Assembly (NCBI RefSeq): GCF_017873215.1 | Contig: NZ_JAGGKA010000008.1 | Coordinates: 115,124-179,123, forward strand | Direction: 5' to 3' | DNA: 64,000 bases | Source: Clostridium tetanomorphum | GTDB lineage: Bacteria > Bacillota > Clostridia > Clostridiales > Clostridiaceae | In this document: piece by piece, positions 8,282 through 17,101 of the stretch | How the letters are laid out: each line of letters begins with the position of its first letter | How positions within the stretch are numbered: the stretch's first letter is position 1 | Program-made: the position numbers and the translations under genes | The notes under the pieces: generated by a model | What the model was told of the DNA's origin: nothing | The model's input: only the letters and a program-made list of their open reading frames with translations | The model's database searches: none

Positions 8282-9031
8282 ATGTGTACTGATTTTGTTA
8301 ACTTAACAAAAGAAAATCTTGCTAATGAACATTTATGCTGTATTATACGCAGTAGAAAACCTCATCAAGGTATTGACGAAAAACGACAATGGCTTTCTGA
8401 TAGACTAAATGAAGGGCATGTTTTTAGAAAGTTAAATGAAAAGGCAATAGTTTTTATTGAATATGCTCCTCTTGAAATAGCTTGGGTTCCTATAACTGGC
8501 GATAACTATTACTATATATATTGCTTATGGGTTTCCGGTAGTTATAAAGGAAAAGGGTATGGAAAATCACTAATGGAGTATTGTTTGGCAGATGCAAGAG
8601 AAAAGGGTAAATCAGGTATTTGCATGCTGGGAGCAAAGAAACAAAAACATTGGCTTTCTGATCAATCATTTGTGAAGAAGTTTGGTTTTGAGGTTGTTGA
8701 TACTACCGATAATGGATATGAACTACTTGCACTTTCTTTTGATGGAACAACACCAAAGTTCACAGAAAATGCTAAAAAACAAGAAATTGAATGTAAAGAT
8801 TTAATAATTTATTATGATATGCAATGCCCTTATATCTATCAAAACATTGAGAAGATAAAACAGTATTGTGAAATGAATGATGTTCCTGTATCTTTAATTC
8901 AAGTGGATATACTACAAAAAGCAAAGGAATTGCCTTGTGTTTTTAATAACTATGGTGTGTTTTATAAAGGAAAATTTGAGACGGTGAATTTATTAGATAT
9001 CGGAAGTTTAGAGAGAATACTCAAGAAATGA
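8282..9031 (+). CDS. YoaP-like N-acetyltransferase
   Basis: The 249-residue protein has an N-terminal GNAT domain (about 1-155; VSGSYKGKGYGKSLMEYCLADA is the acetyl-CoA loop) and a C-terminal domain of about 95 residues beginning near IECKDLIIYYDMQCPYIYQNIEKIKQYCE with a thioredoxin-like look and a CPYI motif. This two-part layout and length match B. subtilis YoaP. The acceptor substrate is unknown. ATG 8282 has AGAGAGGAAAA upstream. It has no clear operon partner. Confidence 0.8.
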   Translation: MCTDFVNLTKENLANEHLCCIIRSRKPHQGIDEKRQWLSDRLNEGHVFRKLNEKAIVFIEYAPLEIAWVPITGDNYYYIYCLWVSGSYKGKGYGKSLMEYCLADAREKGKSGICMLGAKKQKHWLSDQSFVKKFGFEVVDTTDNGYELLALSFDGTTPKFTENAKKQEIECKDLIIYYDMQCPYIYQNIEKIKQYCEMNDVPVSLIQVDILQKAKELPCVFNNYGVFYKGKFETVNLLDIGSLERILKK

Positions 9032-9110
9032 GAATACAATTTTGGGTTTTTCTTTTGATAATTAGGACTGTCTATTAAAAAGAAGAGTCACTTGAATGTA
9101 TGATGGAGAT

Positions 9111-9140
9111 ATAGCTATAATAGAAATATATTATAGCTAT
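9111..9140. repeat. Perfect inverted repeat (12-bp arms)
   Basis: ATAGCTATAATA (9111-9122) and TATTATAGCTAT (9129-9140) flank a GAAATA loop. It lies about 80 bases after the YoaP-like gene. No T run follows, so I cannot say whether it is a terminator or an operator. Confidence 0.5.
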
Positions 9141-9190
9141 AAGGTTTGTTAAATTAGAATTTATTGAACAGGGTATTTTTTATATATTAA

Positions 9191-9316
9191 TAAAAGGAAG
9201 AAAATAATCAGATTTTAGAAAAAGCTCTATCATATATAGATAAGGGTATTCTTGTAGGGGCTATATGTGAGGATAAAGAAGTAGATAAGAAAATTAAATT
9301 GAAGCAGAAGGTGTAA
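9191..9316 (+). pseudogene. Gene remnant, possibly DJ-1/PfpI type
   Basis: A frame without a usable start reads ...NNQILEKALSYIDKGILVGAIC and then a charged tail to TAA 9314. The segment KGILVGAIC resembles the nucleophile-elbow cysteine region of DJ-1/PfpI proteins, where a short VaAIC strand-turn is conserved. It is too short to be sure. It lies directly before the response regulator gene, in a 289-base stretch otherwise holding only the inverted repeat at 9111-9140. Confidence 0.3.
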
Positions 9317-9320
9317 ATGC

Positions 9321-10037
9321 ATGTTAGATAATATTAATAGTATAAACAAAGTAAAAATATTAGTGGTGGAGGATGACAATGACATAAATAATATGCTGAC
9401 TAATTTAGTGCGAAGAAATGGATATGAGGCTATACAAGCATATTCAGGTACAGAGGCAGCGCTTCACTTAAAGAGTACTGAGTTTAATCTAGTTCTTCTG
9501 GATATAATGATTCCTGGTATGGATGGTAAAGAGTTATTGACAAGAATTAGAAAAACTATGGACATGCCAGTTATAGTGATTTCTGCAAGGATTGATAAGA
9601 CGGATAAAATAGAAATGCTTAATATGGGAGCAGATGATTATATTACTAAACCCTTTGATATAGACGAATTGTCCGCAAGGATAAATTCAAATCTAAGAAG
9701 ATATTCAAAAGATAATAGCATGGCCAGTGAATCCAGGAACAGCTTATCCTTTAAGGATATTACATTAAATAAAGAGACCAAAGAGGTTTTAGTTAATGGG
9801 AATGGGGTAAATCTTACTGCTAGGGAGTTTATAATATTGGAGTTGTTTCTAAGCAATCCGAAAAAGGTTTTCTCAAAGGCTAACTTGTTTGAAAGTGTGT
9901 GGGGAGAAGAATATATGGGGGATGACAATACTGTAAATGTCCACATGAGCAATCTGAGAGGAAAGCTGCAGAAATGCAACAAAGAAGAAGAATATATAGA
10001 AACCATTTGGGGAATGGGCTATAAATTAAAGCTATAA
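9321..10037 (+). CDS. OmpR-family response regulator
   Basis: The 238-residue protein has a receiver domain (about 12-125) with the acidic pair in VVEDDND, phospho-acceptor Asp61 in LLDIMIPGMDG, and Lys110 in YITKPFD, followed by a winged-helix DNA-binding domain (about 143-238; LTAREFIILELFLSNPKKVFSK..., VNVHMSNLRGKL, IWGMGYKL). ATG 9321 has AAGGTG upstream. It opens a locus with two ABC systems and ends with a histidine kinase (14356), its likely partner. This resembles loci that sense and resist cell-envelope peptides. A terminator separates it from the ABC genes. Confidence 0.9.
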   Translation: MLDNINSINKVKILVVEDDNDINNMLTNLVRRNGYEAIQAYSGTEAALHLKSTEFNLVLLDIMIPGMDGKELLTRIRKTMDMPVIVISARIDKTDKIEMLNMGADDYITKPFDIDELSARINSNLRRYSKDNSMASESRNSLSFKDITLNKETKEVLVNGNGVNLTAREFIILELFLSNPKKVFSKANLFESVWGEEYMGDDNTVNVHMSNLRGKLQKCNKEEEYIETIWGMGYKLKL

Positions 10038-10041
10038 TTTA

Positions 10042-10093
10042 AACTTAAAGAATGAACTTAAGGTTTTCTTAAGGATTTCTTTAAGTTTTTTTA
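10042..10093 (+). terminator. Terminator between regulator and ABC genes
   Basis: AACTTAAAGAA (10042-10052) pairs with TTCTTTAAGTT (10077-10087), enclosing an inner CTTAAG/CTTAAG hairpin, and is followed by a T-rich tail. It probably limits read-through from the response regulator into the transporter genes. Confidence 0.75.
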
Positions 10094-10145
10094 TTTTTCC
10101 TCTTATAAACTTAGAACATAAGGTTTGGCAATAAGGAGGATATTT

Positions 10146-11057
10146 ATGAGTAAAGTATTAAGTATTAAAAATGTAAATAAGTTTTATGGAAAGCAGAAGG
10201 TTTTAGATAATATTAATTTATCCTTAGAACCTGGGGAGATAATGGGGCTTGTTGGACCAAATGGAGCTGGAAAAACAACCATAATGAAGATAATAACAAG
10301 GCTTATAAAAAACTATGATGGCGATATTTTCATAGGTGATGAAAATATTAGAACCAATAGAAAACATGATACAAAACAAATAGGATGTGCAATTGAGACG
10401 CCTGGTTTTTATCCAAATTTGACTGGATACGAAAACTTATTATTCTTTGCAGAGATTTCAGGCTTAAAGGATAAGAAGGAAATTGAAGAGATAGCTAAGA
10501 GATTAGGCATAGAAGGTTATCTTAATAAAAAGGTTAAAACCTATTCTTTAGGAATGCGACAAAGATTAGGCGTAGCTCAAGCGGTATTAGCTTATCCTCA
10601 AATATTAATACTAGATGAACCAACTAACGGTATGGACCCGGCGATAATTCCACAACTTAGAGAATTCATAAAGTATATAGCTGCAAAAAAAGGCGCCACT
10701 GTACTAATATCAAGCCATATATTATCCGAGATTGAATTAATGTGTGATAGAGTTACCTTTATTCAAGGGGGAAAAATTATTAAGGTAGAAGACTTAAAGA
10801 AGGTTCAAAAGGATATTTCGACTATGGCTTTTGTTACTAGCAGACTTGATGATTTAAAGAAATTCTTTAATGAAAGAAAAACAGATTATAAGGTTACAGG
10901 AGAAGATAGCTTACAGGTTGTATTGAAAAATAATGAAATTGAAGCATTAACCTCTTGTATAGCTAAAAAAGACATACCTCTTAGAGGTGTTTATGAAGTA
11001 AAGGAAAGCTTAGAGGAAACATACTTAAAGGTTATGGAGGATGAAAAAAATGCATAA
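10146..11057 (+). CDS. ABC transporter ATP-binding protein (peptide/antibiotic export type)
   Basis: ATG 10146 lies 6 bases after a strong AAGGAGG and gives MSKVLSIKNVNKFYG; the earlier in-frame start at 10125 has no ribosome site. The 303-residue protein has Walker A GPNGAGKT, signature YSLGMRQRLG, Walker B ILILDEPTNGMDP and a switch histidine in SSHILSEIE. The C-terminal 80 residues form the extra domain common in ATPases of the BcrA/lantibiotic-immunity class. It probably powers the two permeases that follow; its end overlaps the first of them. Confidence 0.9.
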   Translation: MSKVLSIKNVNKFYGKQKVLDNINLSLEPGEIMGLVGPNGAGKTTIMKIITRLIKNYDGDIFIGDENIRTNRKHDTKQIGCAIETPGFYPNLTGYENLLFFAEISGLKDKKEIEEIAKRLGIEGYLNKKVKTYSLGMRQRLGVAQAVLAYPQILILDEPTNGMDPAIIPQLREFIKYIAAKKGATVLISSHILSEIELMCDRVTFIQGGKIIKVEDLKKVQKDISTMAFVTSRLDDLKKFFNERKTDYKVTGEDSLQVVLKNNEIEALTSCIAKKDIPLRGVYEVKESLEETYLKVMEDEKNA

Positions 11058-11787
11058 TTTATTAAGGCTATCTTGGCTAAATGTAAAGAATAAGATGTTT
11101 TCAAGAATATTTTTATTTGGTATAGCTTGTGCCTTTGCTTATCCTTTATTATAGGTTTTTGCCATTTCTAAAAAGTATCATCTTGATTTGTATTGTTTTG
11201 AGATGGGAAGATTTATGTATGTAATAATGCTTTATGCTGCTGTTTCACTATTAAGAGATGATATTAAAGATAACACTACAAAAACAGTTTTTACTGGTGT
11301 ATTCAGTAGAACTGAGATTATGATTTCAAAGGCAATATCCTTAGCTATATGGGGATGTGTCTTTGCCTTCTTTCTAGAAATTAATAATATAATTGTTTCA
11401 GCTATTCTTCATAAAACTATTGGGATTAATGGATTTTTAAGTGTTAATCATGTTCAAATATTTATCAACTATATTGTTATTCTTTTTTCTATGGGAGGCC
11501 TCATGCTTTTAATAGCCTCTATAGCCTTTAATGACAGTAAAAACATTTTATTTTATATTGTTTTCTTTGGTATGGTAAACTTTTTTACTTCAGCAATAGT
11601 TACAATGGTCCATAGAAAGCCAGAATTGAAAACTAAGTTTATAGCTTATATTGCCACACCTTTTTACAATGCTGTAGAGCTGGCAGGGTGGGATTTTAAT
11701 CCACAAGCTATACTGATAAATCTTCTATGGGGTATTGGATTTTTGTCTATAGCCACTTTAATAATTAATAAAAGAGAGATTAAATAA
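11050..11787 (+). pseudogene. ABC-2 type permease with in-frame TAG at codon 35
   Basis: ATG 11050 overlaps the ATPase end by 8 bases and starts MHNLLRLSWLNVKNKMFS. The frame is open to TAA 11787 except for one amber codon, TAG at 11152-11154, inside the first membrane helix (FAYPLL-stop-VFAISKK). Past it the sequence is intact, with about five further helices, and resembles the next gene (DNTTKTVFTGVFSRTEIMISK versus ENKTDKTIFTGIFTRTEIIISK). Internal starts such as TTG 11188 could give a protein without the first helix. So it is probably a recent nonsense mutation, or a sequencing error; read-through is possible but unsupported. Confidence 0.8.
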
Positions 11788-11792
11788 GGGAT

Positions 11793-12515
11793 GTGTTTAC
11801 TTTGCAAAGAATTATGAAAGTTTTGACTTTAGATATGAAAATGAAGGGATTTTTTAAAGGTACAATTATTTCTTTATCAATGCTGCTTGGATTTTTATTA
11901 GTGGGCATTGAGGGAGAAATCTTATTTTTAAATTACCCAAAAGCTGCTATAAAAGGTACTGCTGTAGCATTGCTCTCTTTGCTACCTTATATTATTTTGG
12001 TAACTTTAAGTGTTTCTCTAACAAGAGAATTTGAAAACAAAACAGATAAAACTATCTTCACAGGAATATTTACCAGAACTGAAATAATAATTTCAAAGTT
12101 AATGAGTTTTGTGGCTACAGGTTTGGTATGCTGTGTTTTTTATATAGTAGTGTCAATAATATTTGGTGGGTTTTCCTTTAAAGGAACAGTAAACAGTGTT
12201 ATGACTTTTACTATTTATACCTTTGCTTTAGGAAGCTTTACACTTTTAGTATCTGCTATTACTTCAAATGGTATTATAACAGGGTTAATAATTTATGCAC
12301 TACATTTTGACTTAAGCTTGGCAGTACTAGGTCAAGCAATGGCTTCAACTAAAAGTTTATTTGTAAAAAGGGCCATTGAAAATCTACCATTTTTCATAGC
12401 AAATACTGGCTTTAAGGCAGGCATGTATACTTTTCAGCAAGCTTTTGTAATGATATTGTATGGAGTACTAGCATTAATCATAACTTTTGTTATAATTAAT
12501 AAGAAAAACATATAA
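11793..12515 (+). CDS. ABC-2 type permease, paralogue of the preceding gene
   Basis: A 240-residue protein with six hydrophobic segments and the shared cytosolic segment TKD-like KTDKTIFTGIFTRTEIIISK after the second. It would pair with the previous permease to form the membrane half of the exporter. The start is uncertain: GTG 11793 is first in frame, but TTG 11802 sits at a better distance from AAGGGA. It follows the previous stop by 5 bases, so the two are co-transcribed. Confidence 0.75.
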   Translation: MFTLQRIMKVLTLDMKMKGFFKGTIISLSMLLGFLLVGIEGEILFLNYPKAAIKGTAVALLSLLPYIILVTLSVSLTREFENKTDKTIFTGIFTRTEIIISKLMSFVATGLVCCVFYIVVSIIFGGFSFKGTVNSVMTFTIYTFALGSFTLLVSAITSNGIITGLIIYALHFDLSLAVLGQAMASTKSLFVKRAIENLPFFIANTGFKAGMYTFQQAFVMILYGVLALIITFVIINKKNI

Positions 12516-12583
12516 GTGTTGTAGATGTATAAATTAAGTGTCTACATAAAGCAAATTTAGATTTCATAGGAGATATTGAGTTA

Positions 12584-13507
12584 ATGAAAGAGTGTGTACT
12601 AAAAGTAAATGGAGTTACCAAAAGCTACAGAGGAAATAAAATTCTTGATAATATTAATATGACAATAAAAAAAGGACAGATATATGGTCTTGTAGGGTTA
12701 AATGGAGCAGGAAAAAGTACTTTACTTAAGATTATAACTGGTCTTGTTATGCCAGACAGTGGAAGTCTAGAACTGTTTGGCCACCATGAGAAGAATAAAA
12801 TAGAAGCAAATAGGAGACGTATAGGTGCATTAGTAGAAACAGTTGCACTTTATGACAATAAAACTGTATATGAAAATATGAATCTTAGTAGAATTCTAAA
12901 GGGAATTCCAGGAGAGGATTCTATAGATAAATTTTTAAATATAGTTGGACTAGCTGAACTAAAGCATAAAAAGGTAAAGAAAGTATCTTTAGGAAGCAAG
13001 CAAAGGCTTGGCATAGCCATGGCACTTTTAGGGGAACCAGAATTTCTGATTTTAGATGAACCTATAAATGGGTTAGATCCAATTAAGATAATAGAGATTA
13101 GGGACTTATTGATAAAATTAAATGTGGAATATAAAGTTACAATGATTATATCAAGCCACATATTAAGCGAACTTTATCATGTGGCAAATTATTATGGCAT
13201 AATTCATAAGGGAAAACTAATTAAACAGATAAGCTTAGAAGAGCTAGAAGAACAGTGTAAAAACTATGTTCACATAAAGGTAGATGACACTGCTAAGGCT
13301 TCTGTAGTAATAAGTGAGAAATTGAACACAAAGAATTTTGTGGTACTACCAAGTAATATGATAAAGTTATATGATTATGTAGATTCCACTGGGAAGATAA
13401 CAGAAATTCTAGTTAATGAAGGAATAACCGTTGAGCAGATTATGCCTATGGGAGATGATCTTGAAAGTTACTTCACAAGAATGGTTGGGGGGAGCAGAGA
13501 TGCTTAA
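12584..13507 (+). CDS. Second ABC transporter ATP-binding protein
   Basis: A 307-residue ATPase of the same class as that at 10146: Walker A GLNGAGKS, signature VSLGSKQRLG, Walker B FLILDEPINGLDP, switch histidine SSHILSELY. The stretch after residue 220 is the extra C-terminal domain. It follows the first system by 68 bases and overlaps the permease that comes after it by 8 bases. The locus therefore codes for two exporters, one with two permeases and one with one. Confidence 0.88.
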   Translation: MKECVLKVNGVTKSYRGNKILDNINMTIKKGQIYGLVGLNGAGKSTLLKIITGLVMPDSGSLELFGHHEKNKIEANRRRIGALVETVALYDNKTVYENMNLSRILKGIPGEDSIDKFLNIVGLAELKHKKVKKVSLGSKQRLGIAMALLGEPEFLILDEPINGLDPIKIIEIRDLLIKLNVEYKVTMIISSHILSELYHVANYYGIIHKGKLIKQISLEELEEQCKNYVHIKVDDTAKASVVISEKLNTKNFVVLPSNMIKLYDYVDSTGKITEILVNEGITVEQIMPMGDDLESYFTRMVGGSRDA

Positions 13508-14240
13508 TTTGTTAAAGATGGAGCTAAGAAAATTAAAAGCTTCAAAATTATTTTATTTCTTTATTTTTCTAAGTTTACTACAAGCAATTCCAGTATATCT
13601 GCTTTCACAAAGATTGGGCATCACTAATGGAAAGAATACTTTTAATTATATGCTTTTCCTTCAATTATCTCTTTCTTCAGGAATAACAATAGGGGTATTT
13701 GCGGTAGATGTTGTTTGCAACGAGTTTACATCAGCATATATAAAGAATCTAATAAGCTATGGGCATAAGAGAAGAAATATATATCTATCAAAAGCTATAA
13801 CTGCCTATATAGGAATATATATCATTACTTTTATAGCACCAATAATAATAACAATTATTAATACTCATAAAAATGGTTTTGGAGAAGTGTTTACTACAAG
13901 CTCATTTTTATTTATGGTAAAAATATTTCTCATGGCATTGATTGCACATACAGCAATTGGAAGTATGGCAGTTTTAGTTTCCTTTATAGTGAGAAAGCCA
14001 GTAGCAGGGTGCGTTATAATAATGGGGATGGATTTTATAAACCGACTTTTAAATCTTATATACGTCCAAAAGCCCAATTTGAGATGGGCACTTGATAAAT
14101 ATCCTTATATGCAATTATCTTCGTTTTTTGCAGAAGAAGTAACTGAGATTCAAAAGATGCAATCCATAATGGCATTTTTATGTACTATATTAATAAGTAC
14201 AGTTTTAGGAATTTATATTTTTAAAAGGTCAGATATATAG
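13500..14240 (+). CDS. ABC-2 type permease (lantibiotic-protection type)
   Basis: ATG 13500 follows GGGGGGAGCAGAG and gives MLNLLKMELRKLKASK, a typical start for this class; the longer frame from 13431 lies inside the ATPase gene. The 246-residue protein has six hydrophobic helices and the DVVCNEFTSAYIKNLISYGHKRRNIYLSKAI segment seen in permeases of the lantibiotic immunity/ABC-2 class. It would dimerise and work with the ATPase at 12584. Confidence 0.85.
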   Translation: MLNLLKMELRKLKASKLFYFFIFLSLLQAIPVYLLSQRLGITNGKNTFNYMLFLQLSLSSGITIGVFAVDVVCNEFTSAYIKNLISYGHKRRNIYLSKAITAYIGIYIITFIAPIIITIINTHKNGFGEVFTTSSFLFMVKIFLMALIAHTAIGSMAVLVSFIVRKPVAGCVIIMGMDFINRLLNLIYVQKPNLRWALDKYPYMQLSSFFAEEVTEIQKMQSIMAFLCTILISTVLGIYIFKRSDI

Positions 14241-14291
14241 ACACTAACTGACCATACTTAACTTATGTGATTAGATAAGCTAAGTTCCTAA

Positions 14292-14339
14292 GCTTCAGTA
14301 AGAGTAAGAACTTTTTCTGAAGCCAAGAATTCTGTTTAT
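14292..14339. repeat. Repeat family B, copy 1 (hairpin plus conserved tail)
   Basis: GCTTCAG (14292-14298) pairs with CTGAAGC (14317-14323), with an inner AGAGT/ACTTT stem, followed by CAAGAATTCTGTTTAT. The tail CTGAAG..AAGAATTCTGTTTAT recurs at 18973 and, nearly, at 21366. Here it lies between the permease and the kinase gene. Confidence 0.6.
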
Positions 14340-14355
14340 GAGAAGGAGAAATGGC

Positions 14356-15255
14356 ATGATTTACTTAGTCTTAGTATTATCAATTCTAGTGGTATATTTA
14401 GGATTTCGCACATTTTATGCAGATATGCAAATAAAAAGTTTAATAAATCAGCTTACAGATATTAATGAAAACAAAACTCATAGTAAATTAACTATAGGAT
14501 TATTAAATAAAAAGATTGAAAAGTTAACCCTTAAAATAAATGAAATAATACAACTAAAAAAACAGAGCGAGGGGAGTAAAATAAAGCTAGAAAGGGACTT
14601 AAGAAAAACTATTGCCAATATATCTCATGATTTAAGAACTCCTTTGACTTCCATTATAGGATATATTCAGTTTCTGAAGTTAGATAATATAAGTGAAGCT
14701 GAAAAAAATGAGTATGTAGTTATTGCAGAGAAAAGAGCAAAATCCCTTGAAAACTTGTTAAATGATTTTTATGAGCTATCATTAATCGAGTCTATGGATT
14801 ATGAACTGCAGTCAGAGAAAATAAATATCAATAGAATAGTAGAAGAAGTGGTTTTAGGAAAGTATGCGGATTTCATGAACAAAGGAATAAATCCAACAGT
14901 AGAAATCCCAAAAGAAAATGTATATATTTTAGGCGATGCAAAAGCCTTTGAACGTATTATTGAAAATTTGCTTGGTAACACTGTAAAATATGCAAAAGAT
15001 AGAGTTTCAATAAGCTTACAGGTTGAGAAAAACAAAACTTTTATAAAAGTAAGCAACAATGTGGATAACATAAGCAAAGAAGATGTGCAGAAAGTTTTTG
15101 ACAGATTCTATATGGCAGATAAAACCCGCAATGGAAAAGGTACTGGGTTAGGGCTATCAATTGCAAAAGGATTAATAGAAAAAATGAATGGACAAATTTC
15201 TGCATCTCTGAAAGGAGACGAATTTACTATCATTATGGAAGTCCTTATAATGTAA
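14356..15255 (+). CDS. Sensor histidine kinase
   Basis: ATG 14356 is 7 bases after AAGGAG; the ATG at 14338 lacks a site. The 299-residue protein has one N-terminal membrane helix (residues 1-20), a charged coiled-coil linker, a dimerisation domain with phospho-acceptor His91 in ANISHDLRTPLTSIIGY, and an ATPase domain with N box ENLLGNTVKYA and G2 box GKGTGLGLSIAKGL. No extracellular sensor domain is present, as in intramembrane-sensing kinases, which often take their signal from a partner ABC transporter. Its partner is probably the regulator at 9321. Confidence 0.88.
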   Translation: MIYLVLVLSILVVYLGFRTFYADMQIKSLINQLTDINENKTHSKLTIGLLNKKIEKLTLKINEIIQLKKQSEGSKIKLERDLRKTIANISHDLRTPLTSIIGYIQFLKLDNISEAEKNEYVVIAEKRAKSLENLLNDFYELSLIESMDYELQSEKININRIVEEVVLGKYADFMNKGINPTVEIPKENVYILGDAKAFERIIENLLGNTVKYAKDRVSISLQVEKNKTFIKVSNNVDNISKEDVQKVFDRFYMADKTRNGKGTGLGLSIAKGLIEKMNGQISASLKGDEFTIIMEVLIM

Positions 15256-15285
15256 TTAATATTTACCTTTAGGAGGAGCATAAAT

Positions 15286-16371
15286 TTGAATATAAAAGAA
15301 AAAATTAAAAAACTGCCTTCTTCACCAGGAGTATACCTTATGAAAGATTCGATAGATACTATTATTTATGTAGGAAAATCTAAAAATCTAAGAAATAGAG
15401 TTGGATCATATTTCATAAATTCTAAATCTCATTCTCCAAAGGTAATAAAACTAGTGAAAAATCTTAAGGACTTTGATTATATTCTAACAGATACAGAATT
15501 TGAAGCTTTATTGCTTGAATGTAAATTAATCAAAGAAATTAAACCAATATATAATAGACAAATGAAAAGTCCAAAAGGTTATTGCTATATCAAAATAAAA
15601 ATGAAGGAGAAATATCCGGATATTGAAATCCATAGTGAGCCTAACAGTTCTGATGGAGGGCTTTATTTTGGACCTTATACTAATAAAAATACTGTAGAAA
15701 AAGCCATTTACGGTATAAAAGAACATAGTAAAATTTTATGTACTAATGGTTCTAGAAAGGCTTTAGGCTGTTTAAAGTATTCCATGAACTTGTGTATTGG
15801 TATGTGCACAGCTAATCCTTCTACTGACCATTATTTTGCTTTAGTAGAAAAAGTGATAAAATTGCTTAGTGGCACGGATTTAACTATTTTAAATGAAATG
15901 GAACAGGAAATGAATGTTGCTGCTGCAAATCTTGATTTTGAAGGTGCAGCCAAATATAGAGATTATATAAAAGCAGTAAAGCATTTAGTAAGTACTGCAA
16001 AAATTATTAAATTCATAGAAGCCAATAAAAATATTGTTTTGGTAGAATTTCTAAATAATGAAGAAATCAAGTTTTTTTTGATAAGATATAATAAACTGCT
16101 GTTTAGTGAAAAGTATAAGCTTAGCAATATTAGTATTAATGAATTAAAGCATAAATTTAAAAGTAATATTATATCCTATTTCAGTGATACTTTGAAAAGT
16201 TCAGTTAATATTGGTAAGAACGAAATAGATGAAGCTTATATAATATATAATTATTTAAAAAGTAAAGAAAGTACATGTAAATATATAGCTATTCCAGAAC
16301 AATGGATTAATGATATGGACAGCTTAAGTGTTGACAGAGTTATTGATGAATTTATGAAAATTTTACCATAA
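15286..16371 (+). CDS. UvrC-like GIY-YIG nuclease lacking the C-terminal half
   Basis: TTG 15286 follows AGGAGGAGCATAAA, an excellent ribosome site. The 361-residue protein begins as UvrC does: KKLPSSPGVYLMKDSIDTIIYVGKSKNLRNRVGSYF is the GIY-YIG nuclease core, and the UVR/UvrB-binding helix pair lies near 205-235 (EMEQEMNVAAANLDFEGAAKYRDYIKAV). The middle GPYTNKNTVEKAIYGIKE and CLKYSMNLCIGMC blocks also match UvrC. It ends where UvrC (about 600 residues) would continue into the RNase H-like nuclease and HhH domains. It may make only the 3' incision, like Cho, or be a resistance-linked paralogue. The true uvrC is presumably elsewhere. Confidence 0.8.
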   Translation: MNIKEKIKKLPSSPGVYLMKDSIDTIIYVGKSKNLRNRVGSYFINSKSHSPKVIKLVKNLKDFDYILTDTEFEALLLECKLIKEIKPIYNRQMKSPKGYCYIKIKMKEKYPDIEIHSEPNSSDGGLYFGPYTNKNTVEKAIYGIKEHSKILCTNGSRKALGCLKYSMNLCIGMCTANPSTDHYFALVEKVIKLLSGTDLTILNEMEQEMNVAAANLDFEGAAKYRDYIKAVKHLVSTAKIIKFIEANKNIVLVEFLNNEEIKFFLIRYNKLLFSEKYKLSNISINELKHKFKSNIISYFSDTLKSSVNIGKNEIDEAYIIYNYLKSKESTCKYIAIPEQWINDMDSLSVDRVIDEFMKILP

Positions 16372-16445
16372 ATATTATTGCTTATTGTATAGTAAGTTAT
16401 TTAAAACTCCCAATAATTCTTAATTATATACTTGTATTAATATTA

Positions 16446-16477
16446 TAGTGGATTTCAAAGGTCGCACTTCAACTCCA
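16446..16477. repeat. Repeat family C, copy 1
   Basis: The 32-base stretch TAGTGGATTTCAAAGGTCGC..CTCCA matches 27657-27688 at about 26 of 32 positions. In this copy GTGGA and TCCAC at the ends can pair. It lies about 75 bases after the UvrC-like gene. Confidence 0.5.
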
Positions 16478-16530
16478 CAAATGAAATTGAGGAATATATA
16501 TGAGCTATTAAAGAAATCTAATACAGTTTT

Positions 16531-16584
16531 TCATTTTATTATGCTTTAGGATTATGAAAGGTGAACCATACCATAAGTAAATGA
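16531..16584. repeat. Repeat family A, copy 2
   Basis: The core GGTGAACCATACCATAA (16560-16576) differs from copy 1 at one of 17 bases. The flanks are different in sequence but again complementary: TCATTT (16531-16536) with AAATGA (16579-16584). A conserved core with changed but still pairing flanks suggests a structured element. Confidence 0.55.
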
Positions 16585-16585
16585 G

Positions 16586-16822
16586 ATTTATAGCCTTAGA
16601 CAGGATAAAGAAAAAGCCATAGAAATGATTATAAATATGGTAAATGAAGCAAGTAGCATGGATGATTCCCTGAAGTCAAAATTATATAAGCATATGAAAT
16701 TTCATGTAACCAACAGTTGGGATAAAGATAAATATGAACGATTAGTAAAATCCACAATTAAAAAAGACAAAACTCTTGATTTTGTGAAAAATGATTCTAG
16801 AATAAAATTTCTGTTGGAATAA
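16586..16822 (+). pseudogene. Unidentified gene remnant
   Basis: The frame is open from the end of repeat family A copy 2 and reads YSLRQDKEKAIEMIINMVNE.., rich in helix-forming residues, to TAA 16822; the first ATG is at 16625 (65 codons). No ribosome site precedes it. It looks like the C-terminal piece of a larger protein cut by the repeat element. I do not recognise the family. Confidence 0.4.
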
Positions 16823-16941
16823 CGCTAAAGTTTGTACAGGTAGATAAGCTCAAATTTGTAGTTTGATGAAATTAGAGTTTTTAAATAAAAAAATATAGAT
16901 GTTTATTTTTTATAAAAATTTGATATAGTAATATTAATGAA

Positions 16942-17043
16942 ACTCCTTAGCGAGGCTAAGGAGTGCAGAATTCTAAAGGAATAAAATTTCTAAGAATTCT
17001 AGCAAGAAAAGCTTAGTGCTGAGAACACTAAGCTAATTCTTAG
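16942..17043. other. Cluster of strong hairpins, candidate structured RNA
   Basis: Three structures in about 100 bases: ACTCCTTAGC/GCTAAGGAGT, a perfect 10-bp stem with a GAG loop (16942-16964); AGAATTCT (16967-16974), which recurs at 16993-17000; and AGCTTAGTG/CACTAAGCT (17010-17034), a perfect 9-bp stem, itself enclosed by CTAAGAATT (16990-16998) and AATTCTTAG (17035-17043). There is no coding frame across it. It is too elaborate for a single terminator. Confidence 0.55.
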
Positions 17044-17101
17044 GACATTTATTTTGTTTTAGGGCTATTGGATAAAATTTATTATGTGAATTTAAGAGAT
17101 G

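Noticed and set aside
9111..9140. Inverted repeat as an insertion-sequence end
   Set aside because: No second end or transposase is present.
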